Assembly (NCBI GenBank): GCA_017654935.2
Contig: CM065686.1
Location: 30,239,335-30,303,334 of the forward strand
From: Phymorhynchus buccinoides
Lineage: Eukaryota; Mollusca; Gastropoda; Neogastropoda; Raphitomidae
Direction: 5' to 3'
Length of the DNA stretch: 64,000 bases
Shown here piece by piece: positions 36,101 to 48,800 of the stretch. The translations under genes and the position numbers were made by a program. The notes under the pieces were generated by a model. The model had not been told where the DNA came from and made no database searches. It saw nothing but the letters and a program-made list of their open reading frames with translations. Every line of letters begins with the position of its first letter. Within the stretch, counting starts at the first letter, position 1.

Positions 36101-36837
36101 TCAAAAGCAATGTTTTGTGACTGGTGCTTACAAAGCAAAAAGAACAATGCGTTCACCACAGTTTGTAAAAATTTCCGCACTACATCCCTTGATCGACACG
36201 TTCTACCTAGTCACAAAGACGCAGTGCAAGACGTTTCACTCAGAAAAGAGTTTGAGGCATCACGAAAAACTGCTTTTGAAAAAAAGTCTGATTCGCTAAC
36301 AAGAGCGATTCACAGTGTGTACTGTTCAAGTATAAAACAAACTGGCATTGATTTACCCCCGCCGCCCCTAACTATTTCCAGATCCCCCCAAATTTCCACA
36401 CCATGGGGGGCAATGCCCCCCAGTTTAGAAATTTCTAGATGCATCCCTGTAAAATTCTTAATGGTCCTGACAATACTAACAAAAGTTTGTTTCAGATTTC
36501 AAATTTTTCAAAGACTAGAAATCATGAATTAAAAATACTAACACAGTATAGTAGAACTAATATCAGGAGACACTTTTTCAGTAACAGAGTGACTAACTAT
36601 TGGAATGCACTTCCTGCTCAGACAAAACTTGCACCTGATACTAACAAATTCAAAAACCTCCTGGACAAAGACCCAAACGTTAGTAAATTAAAATACCAGT
36701 ATGACGAATAGTCTACCAAAACCGTCACAGCTGTGCCAACCCCCCAAAAAAGGAAAAGAAAAAAAGAAAAGACGCTTGAGAGGCCGCAAGGCCTAGTCGT
36801 CTTAATCTACCTGACCTGACCTGACCTGACCATCTAA

Positions 36838-36881
<44 letters not shown>

Positions 36882-39800
36882 TCAATGTATCATACTCTGT
36901 GACAACATGTGAAGATGAAAAGGACCTTGGAGTGAATTTTGACAAGTACCCAACTAAATTTAAAGTAATGTCTCATATGACTTCGGTCGAGAAGACGTAA
37001 AACAAAATAATCCTTTTGACACAGATTTTTCTTTTGATACACACATTCAAAATTGTATTAATAAGGCTAATAAAATGATTGGTCTAATCAAAAGAACATT
37101 TATAACTTTAAATTAAAGTATGAACTGTGATATTTTCAATAAATTATAAGCTATCCACAAAAAGTTAAGGATCACTTGCAAACTAATTCATAACTTTCCA
37201 AATAAGAAAGCCAATGCGTTGAATTTTGGCCAACATTTAATTCAATGCTTTAGTGATAACGATACACAATTGCCTTCAATTTCGAGCAATCGTTTGGTCT
37301 GTACATTTGATCAAAGTGGGTACGTATCGAAATTTGATTTCCCAAAGTCATTGAAATCACAAGACAGGGCATTCTGATGCTCCCAAAAGTTCAGTAATGC
37401 GTGTATCCGCCATGGCTGTTCTGGCACTCGACGCAGCGAGTCCTCATGGAGTTGACCAGGGTGGTGAAGATCCTCTGTGGAAGCGCCTGCCACTCAGCCT
37501 GCAGCATCTGGTAGAGGTGCTGGGCATCCCTGGGAGGGGGGTGGTTGCTCCTCACTTTGCGATCCAGCTCATCCCAGAGGTTCTCAATCGGGTTGAGGTC
37601 GGGACTGCATGCTGGCCACTCCATTCTGTTGACTCCAGACTGCTGCAGGAAGTCGTTGACCACCCTTGCCCTGTGGGGGCGAGCGTTGTCATCCTGGTAG
37701 ACAGCCGGCGGTCCCATCTGCTGCAGTGTAGGCACAGCCAGCGGTCGAAGGATCTCATCCCGGTATCGGAGGCCAGTCAGGTTACCCTGTACATGATACA
37801 AGGGTGTTCTGTGGTGAAGGCTGAAGGCCCCCCAGACCATTACAGAACCTCCACCAAAGGCCACCTTTTCTTGGACAGTGGCGTCAATAAAGCGTTCCCC
37901 TGGGCGCCTCCAGACCCTCAGTCGGCCGTCGTTGTGGTTCAGGGTGAAGCGTGATTCATCACTGAACAGGACCTGGGACCATTGCTGACGTGTCCACCTC
38001 ACGTGACGTCTGCAGAAGGCGCGGCGTGCTGCCCTATGGGCTGGAGTTAAGCGTGGCCGTACAGCTGGGCGACGAGAACGGAGGTTAAACCCATGAAGGC
38101 GGTTCCGTATGGTCTGCTGGCTGATGTTGATGTTAGTAGCCACCCTCAGCTGCCTTCGAATGATGCTGGAAGAGGCTGTTCTTGTCTGCAGGGCTTGTCG
38201 TTCAATGAGACGATCTTCACGTGGAGTTGTCTTCTTCGGTCGACCAGATCTGCGTCTTTCATGGACCCTCCCAGTGGCTGTGAAGCGTTGAATCAGTCTG
38301 ACAATGACCGAGATGGACACCTGAAGTCGCCTGGCCACTTCTCGCTTGGGAACACCATCTTGGAACCATGCAACAGCTCGTCCCCTATCCAACTCGCTCA
38401 ATTTTCGTCGTGGAGGCATTGTCAAATCAGGCCTAATACTGGTGGTATGTCTTCTTATAAAGCCAAGCAAGAGACAGCATCTCACACATAAACAGCAGTG
38501 CTTGCACGTGCATAATGGTTTTTTCCATCTGGCTTGTGCAATGTGTTCATGCAGAACGATCCAAAACAAGGTCCTTTTTCGCAAGTTTCCGCTTTTTCTT
38601 TTGCTGCCAAGCTCAGTAATAGAGAATCACGTGCAATGTTTCCACTAACACAACATCGCCCACTTACAGCTGAACAAGAATTCATAACAATTTGGCTTGA
38701 CTGAGAAAAAAATAACAGGAGCGAACGGAGTTTATTGCGCACCTGTTTTCTCATAGTGATCCTTAACTTTTTGTGAGTAGTGTATAAACTATAAAGCATT
38801 AGTAAAAAATAAACTTTTCTGTCTCAATTTGTTTTCATTAAACTTTTAAGTTAAAGGGAAGTAGAATTAAGGGGAATCTTATTGAAACTTACAAATTATT
38901 TAATGGCCATATTGATTGTCATGGGATAAATTCTTTGAATCACCACAGTATAATATGACAAGAAATTCTGATGTCAGTATAAAATTTGAAAAAACACTTA
39001 ATAAGATAGCAATATTTCGGTTTATTTGTTTCCAACCTTCGACTGGAGAAATTCTGATGGTAAGATATTTATCAAAAGGTGTAATATTAATATTAGAAAA
39101 AAATGTTTTCAGTAACAGAGTTGCTAACATGTGGAATTAATTACCTTTTGAGTTAAAATGTGCACCAAATACTAAAATCTTCAAAAATCGTCTTGATGAA
39201 TTTCCAAAATTTGTTAGAAGCTTTGATTAATTTATTTTCATAGTAAAATGTTTTAACCGTACAAACCTTGACCAAAACAATACCTGCCAATGTTTAAAAT
39301 GATGGGACTCCTAAAAAGCTTCACGGCTTGTTGTTTTGTCCCTACTTAATACTACTACTTCTACTACTTCTACTACTACAATGCCATTGGCTAGTAGAAA
39401 AATCTGTGCGTGAGTAGATTTCAAAATTCACTAGCCCAATCCATGGGCGACTAAAAATGTCAGTACTGCATGGCCCTGTTTTTTTACCACTGAGTCTCCC
39501 CAGAGCATCTCTTCCTTCCATGTAACCAAAGTTCTATCAAAGCAAGCTCAGTTGTCTGCTGTGTGTGTGTGTCACTGTGTGTGTGCACGCACATGTATGC
39601 ACACGTGTGTTCAGAGATTTTTGTTGTTTTCTTCGGGCTAGTGAAAATGTGTTTGGGCGCGTAACATTCTTAAGTTACTTGCCCGGAGGACTCGTGAAAT
39701 TGTTTTAGTTTGGCCAACCCTAGGAATAGGATACATGTATGTTTTCTTCAGGTGATGCTTTTCATATCTCTATTTTTTCACACCCTCCCTACAATATGAA

Positions 39801-42800
39801 CCACTGCATGGATTTTTGACACAAAGTGAGTCCGTTGTGTGATAGTTGTTCGGTTGTGTATGTGTGTGTGTGTTGTGTCCGTGGTCCGTGGTCTAATCTC
39901 CAAACTTTAACGTTGGCATTTTCTCGGGTAATAGAAGGTGTACATTGTTCAAACTTTCATTACACATAGATGTTTATGCAAGCTTTCAAACAATGATAAT
40001 TTGAATAATTAAATATCTAAAACAACACTGTAAACAGATAACAAACAAGTTGTATATAACTAAGTACATTTTAGATTAGTGGGTTAGAGAGTATTCAACA
40101 GGCAACATAAGTTAAGAACTCATCAACATTGAAAGCCTCGATGGCTCATTTGTACTAAAATATATATCATGCCAATGGTTCTGGGTCCGATTTTCGGCAC
40201 GGGCACTTTTTTTTCTTCTTTTTTAAAAGTTGTATCCATTAACGATAGTTTCATTTGTACTTTAAAATTGTATTGGCAATCTTGTACTTTAGACGCCCCC
40301 CTCAATCTTTGTTGTTGTCCCATGCACATGTGCCTGTTCGAGTGACCCTTGAAGGCTTTGCCTCTTGCTTTTTCATATTTATATGCTGTTACTGATTTTA
40401 GACTAAAGTTTCCTAAGAAGAGAAGGGAGGGAAGAATGAAGTGCTAAATTGAAATAGGCTTTTCTGTGGGAGGGAAAAAAGCAGTGGTGGCTAAGCTACT
40501 ATTCCTTTCATTCTTTTCTTTTCCTCTAAGCATGAAGTTACTTATACTGCTATGAGTGTTGTTGACTCAAAAAGTCAAAGTAAGCACCCCCACCCCCCAA
40601 AAAAGTAAATCTGAAAATTGATCTTTAAGGTGAATCAGATTAGGAGGATCAGAGGACATGGAGTAATAATATTTCAAGTATTTTGTGAGTTAAATAAAAC
40701 AAATATGTTTCTATCAATACAATGGAACAGGCATTATTGTTGTTGTAACTGCAGAATAAACGACTTTGCAAAATCTACAACAGATTCATGAATGCGAAAG
40801 TTTCAGTTATGATGAAAATTGAAAATAGCTCAGTAACTTAAACTTAGAGAGAGAGAGTCAAGATAGACATTAGTATTAGTAGCATAATCTAACTGTAATA
40901 TTGTTTGCCAGCCATGTAATGCTTGTTTTATTTAAATATTATGTTCAGATTCAGTGCCTATCCAGAGCATCAGGAATTGGTGTCCACAACTTGGTGCCCA
41001 GGCTCACATGTCCAGCGCTCCTGAATAAACAGAGTGAAGCTTTCACAAGGTCTTTTTCCCTTGGTAAGTGAACTGCACACTTTATTTGTTATGTTGAGTA
41101 ATGTGAAATGATATTCAGTTTAAGTGTATTCACTTTTCCATTTGTAGTTATTCTTGAAATCATCCACCAATCAAACAAACTTCTTTTATTTCATATTTTA
41201 CATTTTTGTTGTTGTTGAATACATTAAGTTATCATGATTAAGGGAATTATGGGACTCATATTTTGCTAATCTTAAATCTGTTAGTTCATATTATTATTTT
41301 TTCATGCAAAGGAAATTTGTAATAACAAAAGTTATTTTATATGCCTTTATTAGAATTTAGAGCCATTGTAGATTAGGCTGATGTTGTTTATATATATATA
41401 TATAATTTTAAGTCTGAGCATGGTTATGAGCATGATTACTCGACAATATTTATATTTTCAATTTCATGCTGCTTTTTTAATGATAAAAGTTTCTATGATT
41501 TGATTTTAGTATCATTTGATATCCTCTTTTCTCTTCTCAGACTCAGAGATAATAAAGAGGAGGTCAATTTCTCTTTTCAGATATATTTTGATTTGGTTTG
41601 ATTTGATCCTTAATCATTTAAATTAGAGAGTATTTTTCATCACCTATTTTTTATTTGATGCACTTTTTTAGGTTCTCAATGTCTAGCAGTAAGAGTGCAG
41701 CATGCTGCCCCCAACTTTGCTGGCACGGCAGTGGTCGATGGCCAGTTCAAGGACATACAGCTGGCAGACTTCAAAGGGAAATACCTCGTCTTGTTCTTCT
41801 ACCCCCTGGACTTGTGAGTCAGTGTGCACAAAAAGAGAGTGAAAAACCAAGAGACAAAATCAATTCACTTTGAATTGAGTAATCATTTTTATGCAGCTAC
41901 TAAGACTAATCAACATAGGTCTTGACATGTGATGGACTCAACCTGTGGCTTGAACTATTTTGAAAGTGGACAAAGAAAATAAAATGTAGTTTTGTTGTTG
42001 TTGTTTTATTTCTTCTTCTTCTTTTCAGTTTAGAGACACTTTAATAACTAACCTCAGTTTTAAACTCATCTTCCTGACGAAGAGGTGAAATAAAAAATCT
42101 CAAAAGCTTGAGACAATAGAGCATTTGCCACGCGCCGGTGACCTTGAATTTCACTGAGTTGAATTTAGAGAGTTGAATTAGAGAGGTCAGCGCAACTCGG
42201 GCAGAACGAGCTCGGGCAAATTAGTAGTCTAGTATAGTGAACGAACACTCGTGGCAAACGCCCTATTGGTGTTGTGGTAATTTTGAAGTCACTTTAATAA
42301 AAAAAATTCTCAGGATTTTTAAGGCTTCTTTGGAAAAATAAATTATGTTTCGCCAATCGTATGATAAAGATTTAGCATTTTGATTTTAAAGTATTATTTT
42401 GTTGAAGGTGTATGTGTGTTTTTCTGTCAATTAACTTGCAATGCTTTTTTTGTGTGGGTGGTGGTGGTGGAATAATTTAATAAAATTAGGTGCTTTGATT
42501 GTAGTAACTGTGTGCACCCAATGGAGCTGAAAGCATTTGGAGACAACATGGCCACCATGTTTGAGGCCTTTTTTTTATTTTGTTTTATTTTATTTATGAT
42601 TTGGATAGATTTTAAAACAAATGTTATCCTTTTTTTTTCTTTGTTTGCTCTGATTACTCTATGTTTGTTTGCCTCGCAGAGCTGATGATAGATTGTTAAA
42701 AGAGACAAGCTCTGTCCACCGTAAGACGGTGATCTCAGAGCTATGCAGAGCTGATGATGTTCAGGGATAACTTGGCATCTTTCAGTGCTTCAGGCCTTTT

Positions 42801-45117
42801 TATTTTACAGTGCAGAAAGCGACAGACTTTCTATATGTGCGTGTGTGGTTTGTTTGTTGTTGTTTTTAAAATGAGATTTGAAGAGATTTGCTGCTTTGAT
42901 TGCAGTACGTTTGTGTGCCCCACGGAGCTGATAGCGTTCAGCGACCACATGGCCCAGTTCGAGGCCATCAACACGGCGGTTGTCGGTGTGTCCACTGACT
43001 CTCACTTCAGTCATCTGGCCTGGATCAACCTGCCCAGAAAAGTATGACATGTCGCTGACAGGACAGCGCTTCGTTCTATTCCTTCTCTTCCTGTTTTAAA
43101 CATTTACTTAGCATGTGGTTCAGATTGTCAGCAGCTGTGATTTTTTTAAAATCTAGCTGAGGGTTGGCAGGCATGGTGCTTTTCAGTGAATTCTCTGAAT
43201 TCAGAGAAAAGTGAATGTAAAAAAATATATGTTTTTTATGTTTAATGTTAAGCTTGAAGAGATGCCTTTTTTCTTACTTTTATGGTGTTGTCTTCAAAAG
43301 GAACTGCCTCCATGATCACCATTAACTCTCTTGTGCGGTGAACGGTCGTGAACGTTAAAAAAAAAATTGGATCGGAAACGTCTAGAACGTTCGGGAACGT
43401 ACGGATTCCACGTGGCCGGTTTGGGCGCTTCCATTTTGTTTCTATCACATGGCAGTCTATTCCGTGAGCGCTTCAGCCTCGCTTTCGCTATAGATTACAC
43501 TTCCGTCCTGTTGTTTGCAATGGCTTCTAGGGTTGGATTGGTTTGAAAGATATGAATTTTTGAAAATTAGTGACCGACTTCGGCATTTTCGCGATTTTTC
43601 CAATATGGATGACGAACAGTTATGGCGTCCATTGACTGAGGAAAGCGATGAATAGTCCTATTTTTGTGAAAGATGGGACTTATGAGATCGCGAAGTGATG
43701 AGTAAGGAGTGTATTCTGACCTATTTCGGCAGCGAGCTTGTGTTTGTTCGATCGATGCGAATTTTTGAAGTCGTGTTACTGACATCGGCATTTTCCCGAC
43801 TTTTACATCATGGATGATGAGTCGTTATTGCATCCACTGAGTGATGACAGCGATGAAAATTCCCTTTTTTGTGAAAGATAGGAATTATAAGATCGTGAAG
43901 TGAAAGGGTAAGTGAATGGTTTTGATCTACATTTCCATTTCAGTCGTCTTAGGCTTCAACTCTTATCTGCAAAAAGTAGGCAGTGAATGACTAGTGAATG
44001 CAGTTTGCGAAGCACACTTTGGCATTTTGATTTTTTTTTGTTTGTGGAGCCATGCATCCCCATAACATCTTGGAATTCTGCTTGACAACAAAACAGACAG
44101 ACATCTCGGCAACACTGGGGTCAAAACAAAAAAATCACATCAAAATCTGGTAGGGTATATTTTATTTTATTATTTTTCTGACGCTACCCCCCCCTTTTGT
44201 ACGGAGTGACGTCCCTTGGGTTAGGATTTCAGAGGTGATTGAGAGCACAGAGCGTCAGGCACAAGAGGGTTAAGTTACCTAACCAAGAGACAACATCTCC
44301 TGAATCTCCAAAAATATTTTCAGAGAAAAATGCTTTTCCTCCAGTACCGTGCTTGGTTGGTCATTTTTGAACAGTTGAAAAAATGTTCTTTAATTAAAAA
44401 TTGAAAAAAAAAGTCGGTGTTTTGTAACCCATATCCTTTCGCTGTTCATTTATGTGTTATTTATTGTTTTATATATCAAACTGTTTTCATCTCTTTTAAC
44501 TAACTGTTATCATATAATTTTGATATGTTAGCAAATTAAAAATTAATAGGTGTTTCTTGTAACACTCATGGTGTTTCTGCTGACACACTTACCTCAACAA
44601 ACTCTTATCTTTATAGTTATATGCTTTAGTAATGTATGTTATGTGATTTCCATGCATTATTATTAAGCACACAGTGTTGCATAATAAATACTTGTGTTTT
44701 TTTGTTTCTGCGCTGTGCAGCAAGGTGGACTGGGTGGGCTGAAGTACCCTCTGCTGGCTGACTTCAACAAAACAGTCTCCACAGACTATGGGGTGCTGGT
44801 GGAAGGTGCTGGGGTGGCTCTCAGGTAAATCATCATCATCATCAATAATATCGTCATCATCATCATCATTGTTGTCATCATCATTGTTGTCATCATCATC
44901 ATCATCATCATCATTCCTCTGCTGGCTGACTTCAACAAAACAGTGTCCACAGACTATGGGGTGCTGGTGAAAGCTGCAGGGGTGGCTCTCAGGTAAATCA
45001 TCATCATTAATAATGTCATTATCATCAACATCATCATTCCTCTGTTGGCTGACTTCAACAAAACAGTGTCCACAGACTGTGGGGTGCTGGTGGAAGCTGC
45101 TGGGGTGGCTCTCAGGT

Positions 45118-45148
<31 letters not shown>

Positions 45149-45228
45149 TCCTCTGCTGGCTGACTTCAACAAAACAGTGTCCACAGACTATGGGGTGCTG
45201 GTGGAAGCTGCTGGGGTGGCTCTCAGGT

Positions 45229-45259
<31 letters not shown>

Positions 45260-45794
45260 TCCTCTGCTGGCAGACTTCAACAAAACAGTGTCCACAGACT
45301 ATAGGGGTGCTGGTAGCATCATCATCGTCATCAGATCATCATCATTGTCATCATTATCATTTTTCTCTTTGCCTAACGGTGTCCACAGACTGCAGACATA
45401 GACAGGTGCTGGTGGAAGGTGCTGGGGTAGCTCTCAGGTAAATCATCATCATTGTCATCGTCATCATTATCATCATCATCATTGGGGTGCTGGTAGCATC
45501 ATCATCATCATCATCATCATCATCATTGTCATCATTTGTCATCATTATCATTTTTCTCTTTGCCTAACGGTGTCCACAGACTGCAGACACAGACAGGTGC
45601 TGGTGGAAGGTGCTGGGGTAGCTCTCAGGTAAATCATCATCATCGTCATTATTATCATCATCATCATTGTCATCATCATCATCATCATCGTCGTCATCAT
45701 TGCCATCATTATCATTTTTCTCTTTGCCTAACGGTGTCCACAGACTGCAGACACAGACAGGTGCTGGTGGAAGGTGCTGGGGTAGCTTTCAGGT

Positions 45795-45836
<42 letters not shown>

Positions 45837-48800
45837 CCATCACCATCATCATCATTCCTCTGGGCAGACTTCAGTAAAACTGTTTCGGAAGACTATAGAG
45901 CACTGGTGGAAAACGCTGGGGTGGCTTTCAGGTAAATCATCATCATCATCACTACCATCAACGTCATTATTACCAATACAGTACCATCATCATGATATTA
46001 TCACGACCATCATCAACATCAATATCAATGCCATCAGCATCGTCATAATCCATGTCACTTTCAACTTCTTTCTTTTCTTTTTTTTTAACAAAATGACAAT
46101 CACCGCCTTTAGTATTATCTAAAGCAAATACAGTTTGAATTACTCAGTGTGCTTTGATACTCCAATCACACAGTTTAGTTTGTCACTGTTCTGAGAGAAC
46201 TCTTTATCGTTGTCTCTACAGGTATGGTCTGACTGGTAACAATCATTAATTTAGACTAGAAGGCTAAGCCATTCTTGAATGTATGTTGATTTGTTTGTGA
46301 GCAACTCTCTACCACTGTTGTTGTGTACTGTGTGGGTGGTTGTCATAATAAGCAGGTCTGGGTCATCCTTTTTTGAGGATGAACTTGGGTCTGTATTGTT
46401 GTGGCAACTACTTTCACTTTGCTAGGCGAATCGGTGCCGTAAATAACTTTAGTAAAAAGGGAGTTAATTACAAGAAGTTCCTTCCCCTTATTCATTTCAC
46501 TATCATTAATGTATTTTCCTGTCCTTTTTTTATATTGCTTTCAGAGGACTGTTCATCATCGATCCTAAAGGTGTGGTACGGCAGATTACCGTCAATGATT
46601 TGCCTGTGGGCCGTTCTGTGGAAGAAACGCTGCGATTGGTCAAAGCCTTCCAGTTCACCGACCAGCATGGAGAAGGTAAGATTATAGGAAAATCATCAAA
46701 CGTCAGATTTGTTCAAGAAAACACCAACATATCCATGAGGTAGAAAGTGTGTGAGAAACTAGATAAGGCTAGTGACTGGTAGGTGTTATTTTTTTCCAAG
46801 GTGAAACATTTGATAAAGCTATGCAGTCAGCCTCATAGTAGAAAAATAATTGCAAATTTCAAAGGTAAGATTATAGGGAAATCACCAAACCTCAGATTTG
46901 TTGAAGAAAACACCAACATATCCGTGAGGTAGAAAGTGTTTGAGAAACTAGATAAGGCTAGTGACTGGTAACTGTTATTTGTTTCCAAGGTGAAGCATTT
47001 GATAAAGCTATGCAGTCAGCTTCATAGTAGAAAAATAATTGCAAATTTCAAAGGTAAGATTATAGGGAAATCACCAAACCTCAGATTTGTTGAAAAAAAC
47101 CCCACAACATATCCATGTCCATGAGGTAGAAAGTGTTTGAGAAACTCGAAAAGTCTATTGACTGCTAACTAAAACGCAAGGTGAAACATTTGATAAAGCT
47201 ATGCAGTCAGCTTCATAGTAAAACAAATGTTTGCAACTTTCAAAAGTATTCATATCAAACAATGAAAAAACGTGCAGTAATTCAGTTTCCTGGTTTTGTC
47301 GTTGCTGTTGTTGATTTATGCTGACAAATTTCAAAGGTAAGATTATAGGGAAATCACCAAACCTCAGATTTGTTCAAGAAAACACCAACATATCCGTGAG
47401 GTAGAAAGTGTGTGGGAAACTAGATAAGGCTAGTGACTGGTAACTGTTATTTGTTTCCAAGGTGAAGCATTTGATAAAGCTATGCAGTCAGCTTCATAGT
47501 AAAACAAATGTTTGCAACTTTCAAAAGTATTCATATCAAACAATGAAAAAACGTGCAGTAATTCAGTTTCCTGGTTTTGTCGTTGCTGTTGTTGATTTAT
47601 TTTGTTTTTTTATGGAACTGTTTTGTTTTTGAATACATACACAGTTAAAGTAATCATATAGTAATAAGGCAAGTGTCCGTGTGTGTGTCTGAAACACAAA
47701 ACAGGCCTTATAACTCCACCGTTTTTCGACCGAATCGCTTCAAATTTGCTGTGAGCCCTAACGGGGCGATGGCAACGGCAACCGAGGCGGCCGTATCATT
47801 TGCGCGGTTTCGCAAATGCGTGAAACGCGCATCCGCCGGCCTCTCGGCGCCCGTATCTCCAGCGTTTCTGGGCCGATTGCCTTCCAATTTTGTGTGGTGG
47901 CGTGTCACCATGAGAAGATGGCATCCGCGCATAAATTATCGCCGTCGTGACCTTCACCTTGGCGTATGACCTTGATAACCGAAAATCTTTAAGGGGCTGT
48001 AACGTCTACACCGTTGGTCTTAGGGACTTCAATCTTGGCATGTAGGTACTTTGGCATATGTTTGTTCTGATGATTGCATACTGATCAAGGTCAAGGTCAA
48101 GGTCATGGAGATCGGTAGGCCTTGAAAGTGGTTGGGGTCTAAAAATTGGGTTTTCAGCCACAAAAGTAAAAATATAATATTTCGCGGACCCGGCGAAACT
48201 GGTACTCAGCGTTACCGGTACTTGGCGTTACCTGTACTAGGCGTTACCGGTATGGGGCGTTGCGCTAGTAAAATTTATTTTTAACACACAATTTACAGTT
48301 TATAGACTATTTTCCATGTTGTAAGTTAAATTTCAGTCAACAATTTTTGTTTGTGTGTGTGTGAAGTTAATCAGGATACCATATTTTACGGACTACGAGG
48401 CGCACCCCACAAATTTTACACAAAATTCAGATTTGGGCGAAAATGGTGTTTTACGTCCTCTTGGTCTGAATCAGACACATAATTATGGGACATTTGTAAA
48501 TACAAATATGGTGGGAACAATACTGGAGGCAATGCCCGGAGGCAGTATGAAACCAGTAAAGTCCCGATTTTTTATTAATACAGATAGCTGTAGCGGTGAC
48601 CACGCCTCGGTTAAACCTCATCGGCTATGGCGAGTCCTGTAAAATTCAGATTTTGTTATTATAGTTTCTTACTGACGAAAATGGTGTTTTACGTCCTCTT
48701 GGTCTGAATCAGACACATATGGGACATTTGTAAATACAAATATGGTGGGAACAATACTGGAGGCAATGCCCGGAGGCAGTACAAAACCAGTAAAGTCCCG

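Larger units (their letters stand above)
36890..39240 (+). pseudogene. LINE remnant split by the Tc1-like transposon
   Basis: The left part (36890-37144) reads [12 protein letters not shown] and [20 protein letters not shown]. The right part (38787-39240) reads [20 protein letters not shown], then NRVANMW and [14 protein letters not shown]. It is followed by a 3' UTR with CTTCACGGCTTGTTG and a (CTACTT)n tail to about 39380. The two parts are collinear across the Tc1 insertion, and premature stops are present. Confidence 0.8.

Noticed and set aside
38420..38584. Transposase start at 38584 giving 397 codons
   Set aside because: The added 55 residues are Cys/His-rich and unlike Tc1 N-termini. 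ATG 38419 gives the expected helix-turn-helix start and family length.
42754..43047. 97-codon ORF ending in the exon 4 sequence
   Set aside because: It runs through intron 3 into exon 4. The conserved junctions at 41813/42906 explain the exon better.
45013..45796. Ser- or His-rich ORFs over the PRDX3 exon 5 array
   Set aside because: They read the exon copies and the ATC spacers in the wrong frame. The real coding frame has TAA inside each donor.
47673..47969. ORF pair [18 protein letters not shown] at two loci as a conserved protein
   Set aside because: Both lie in copies of one dispersed repeat, so similarity reflects the repeat. Neither has a start, domain or transcript signal that I can see.
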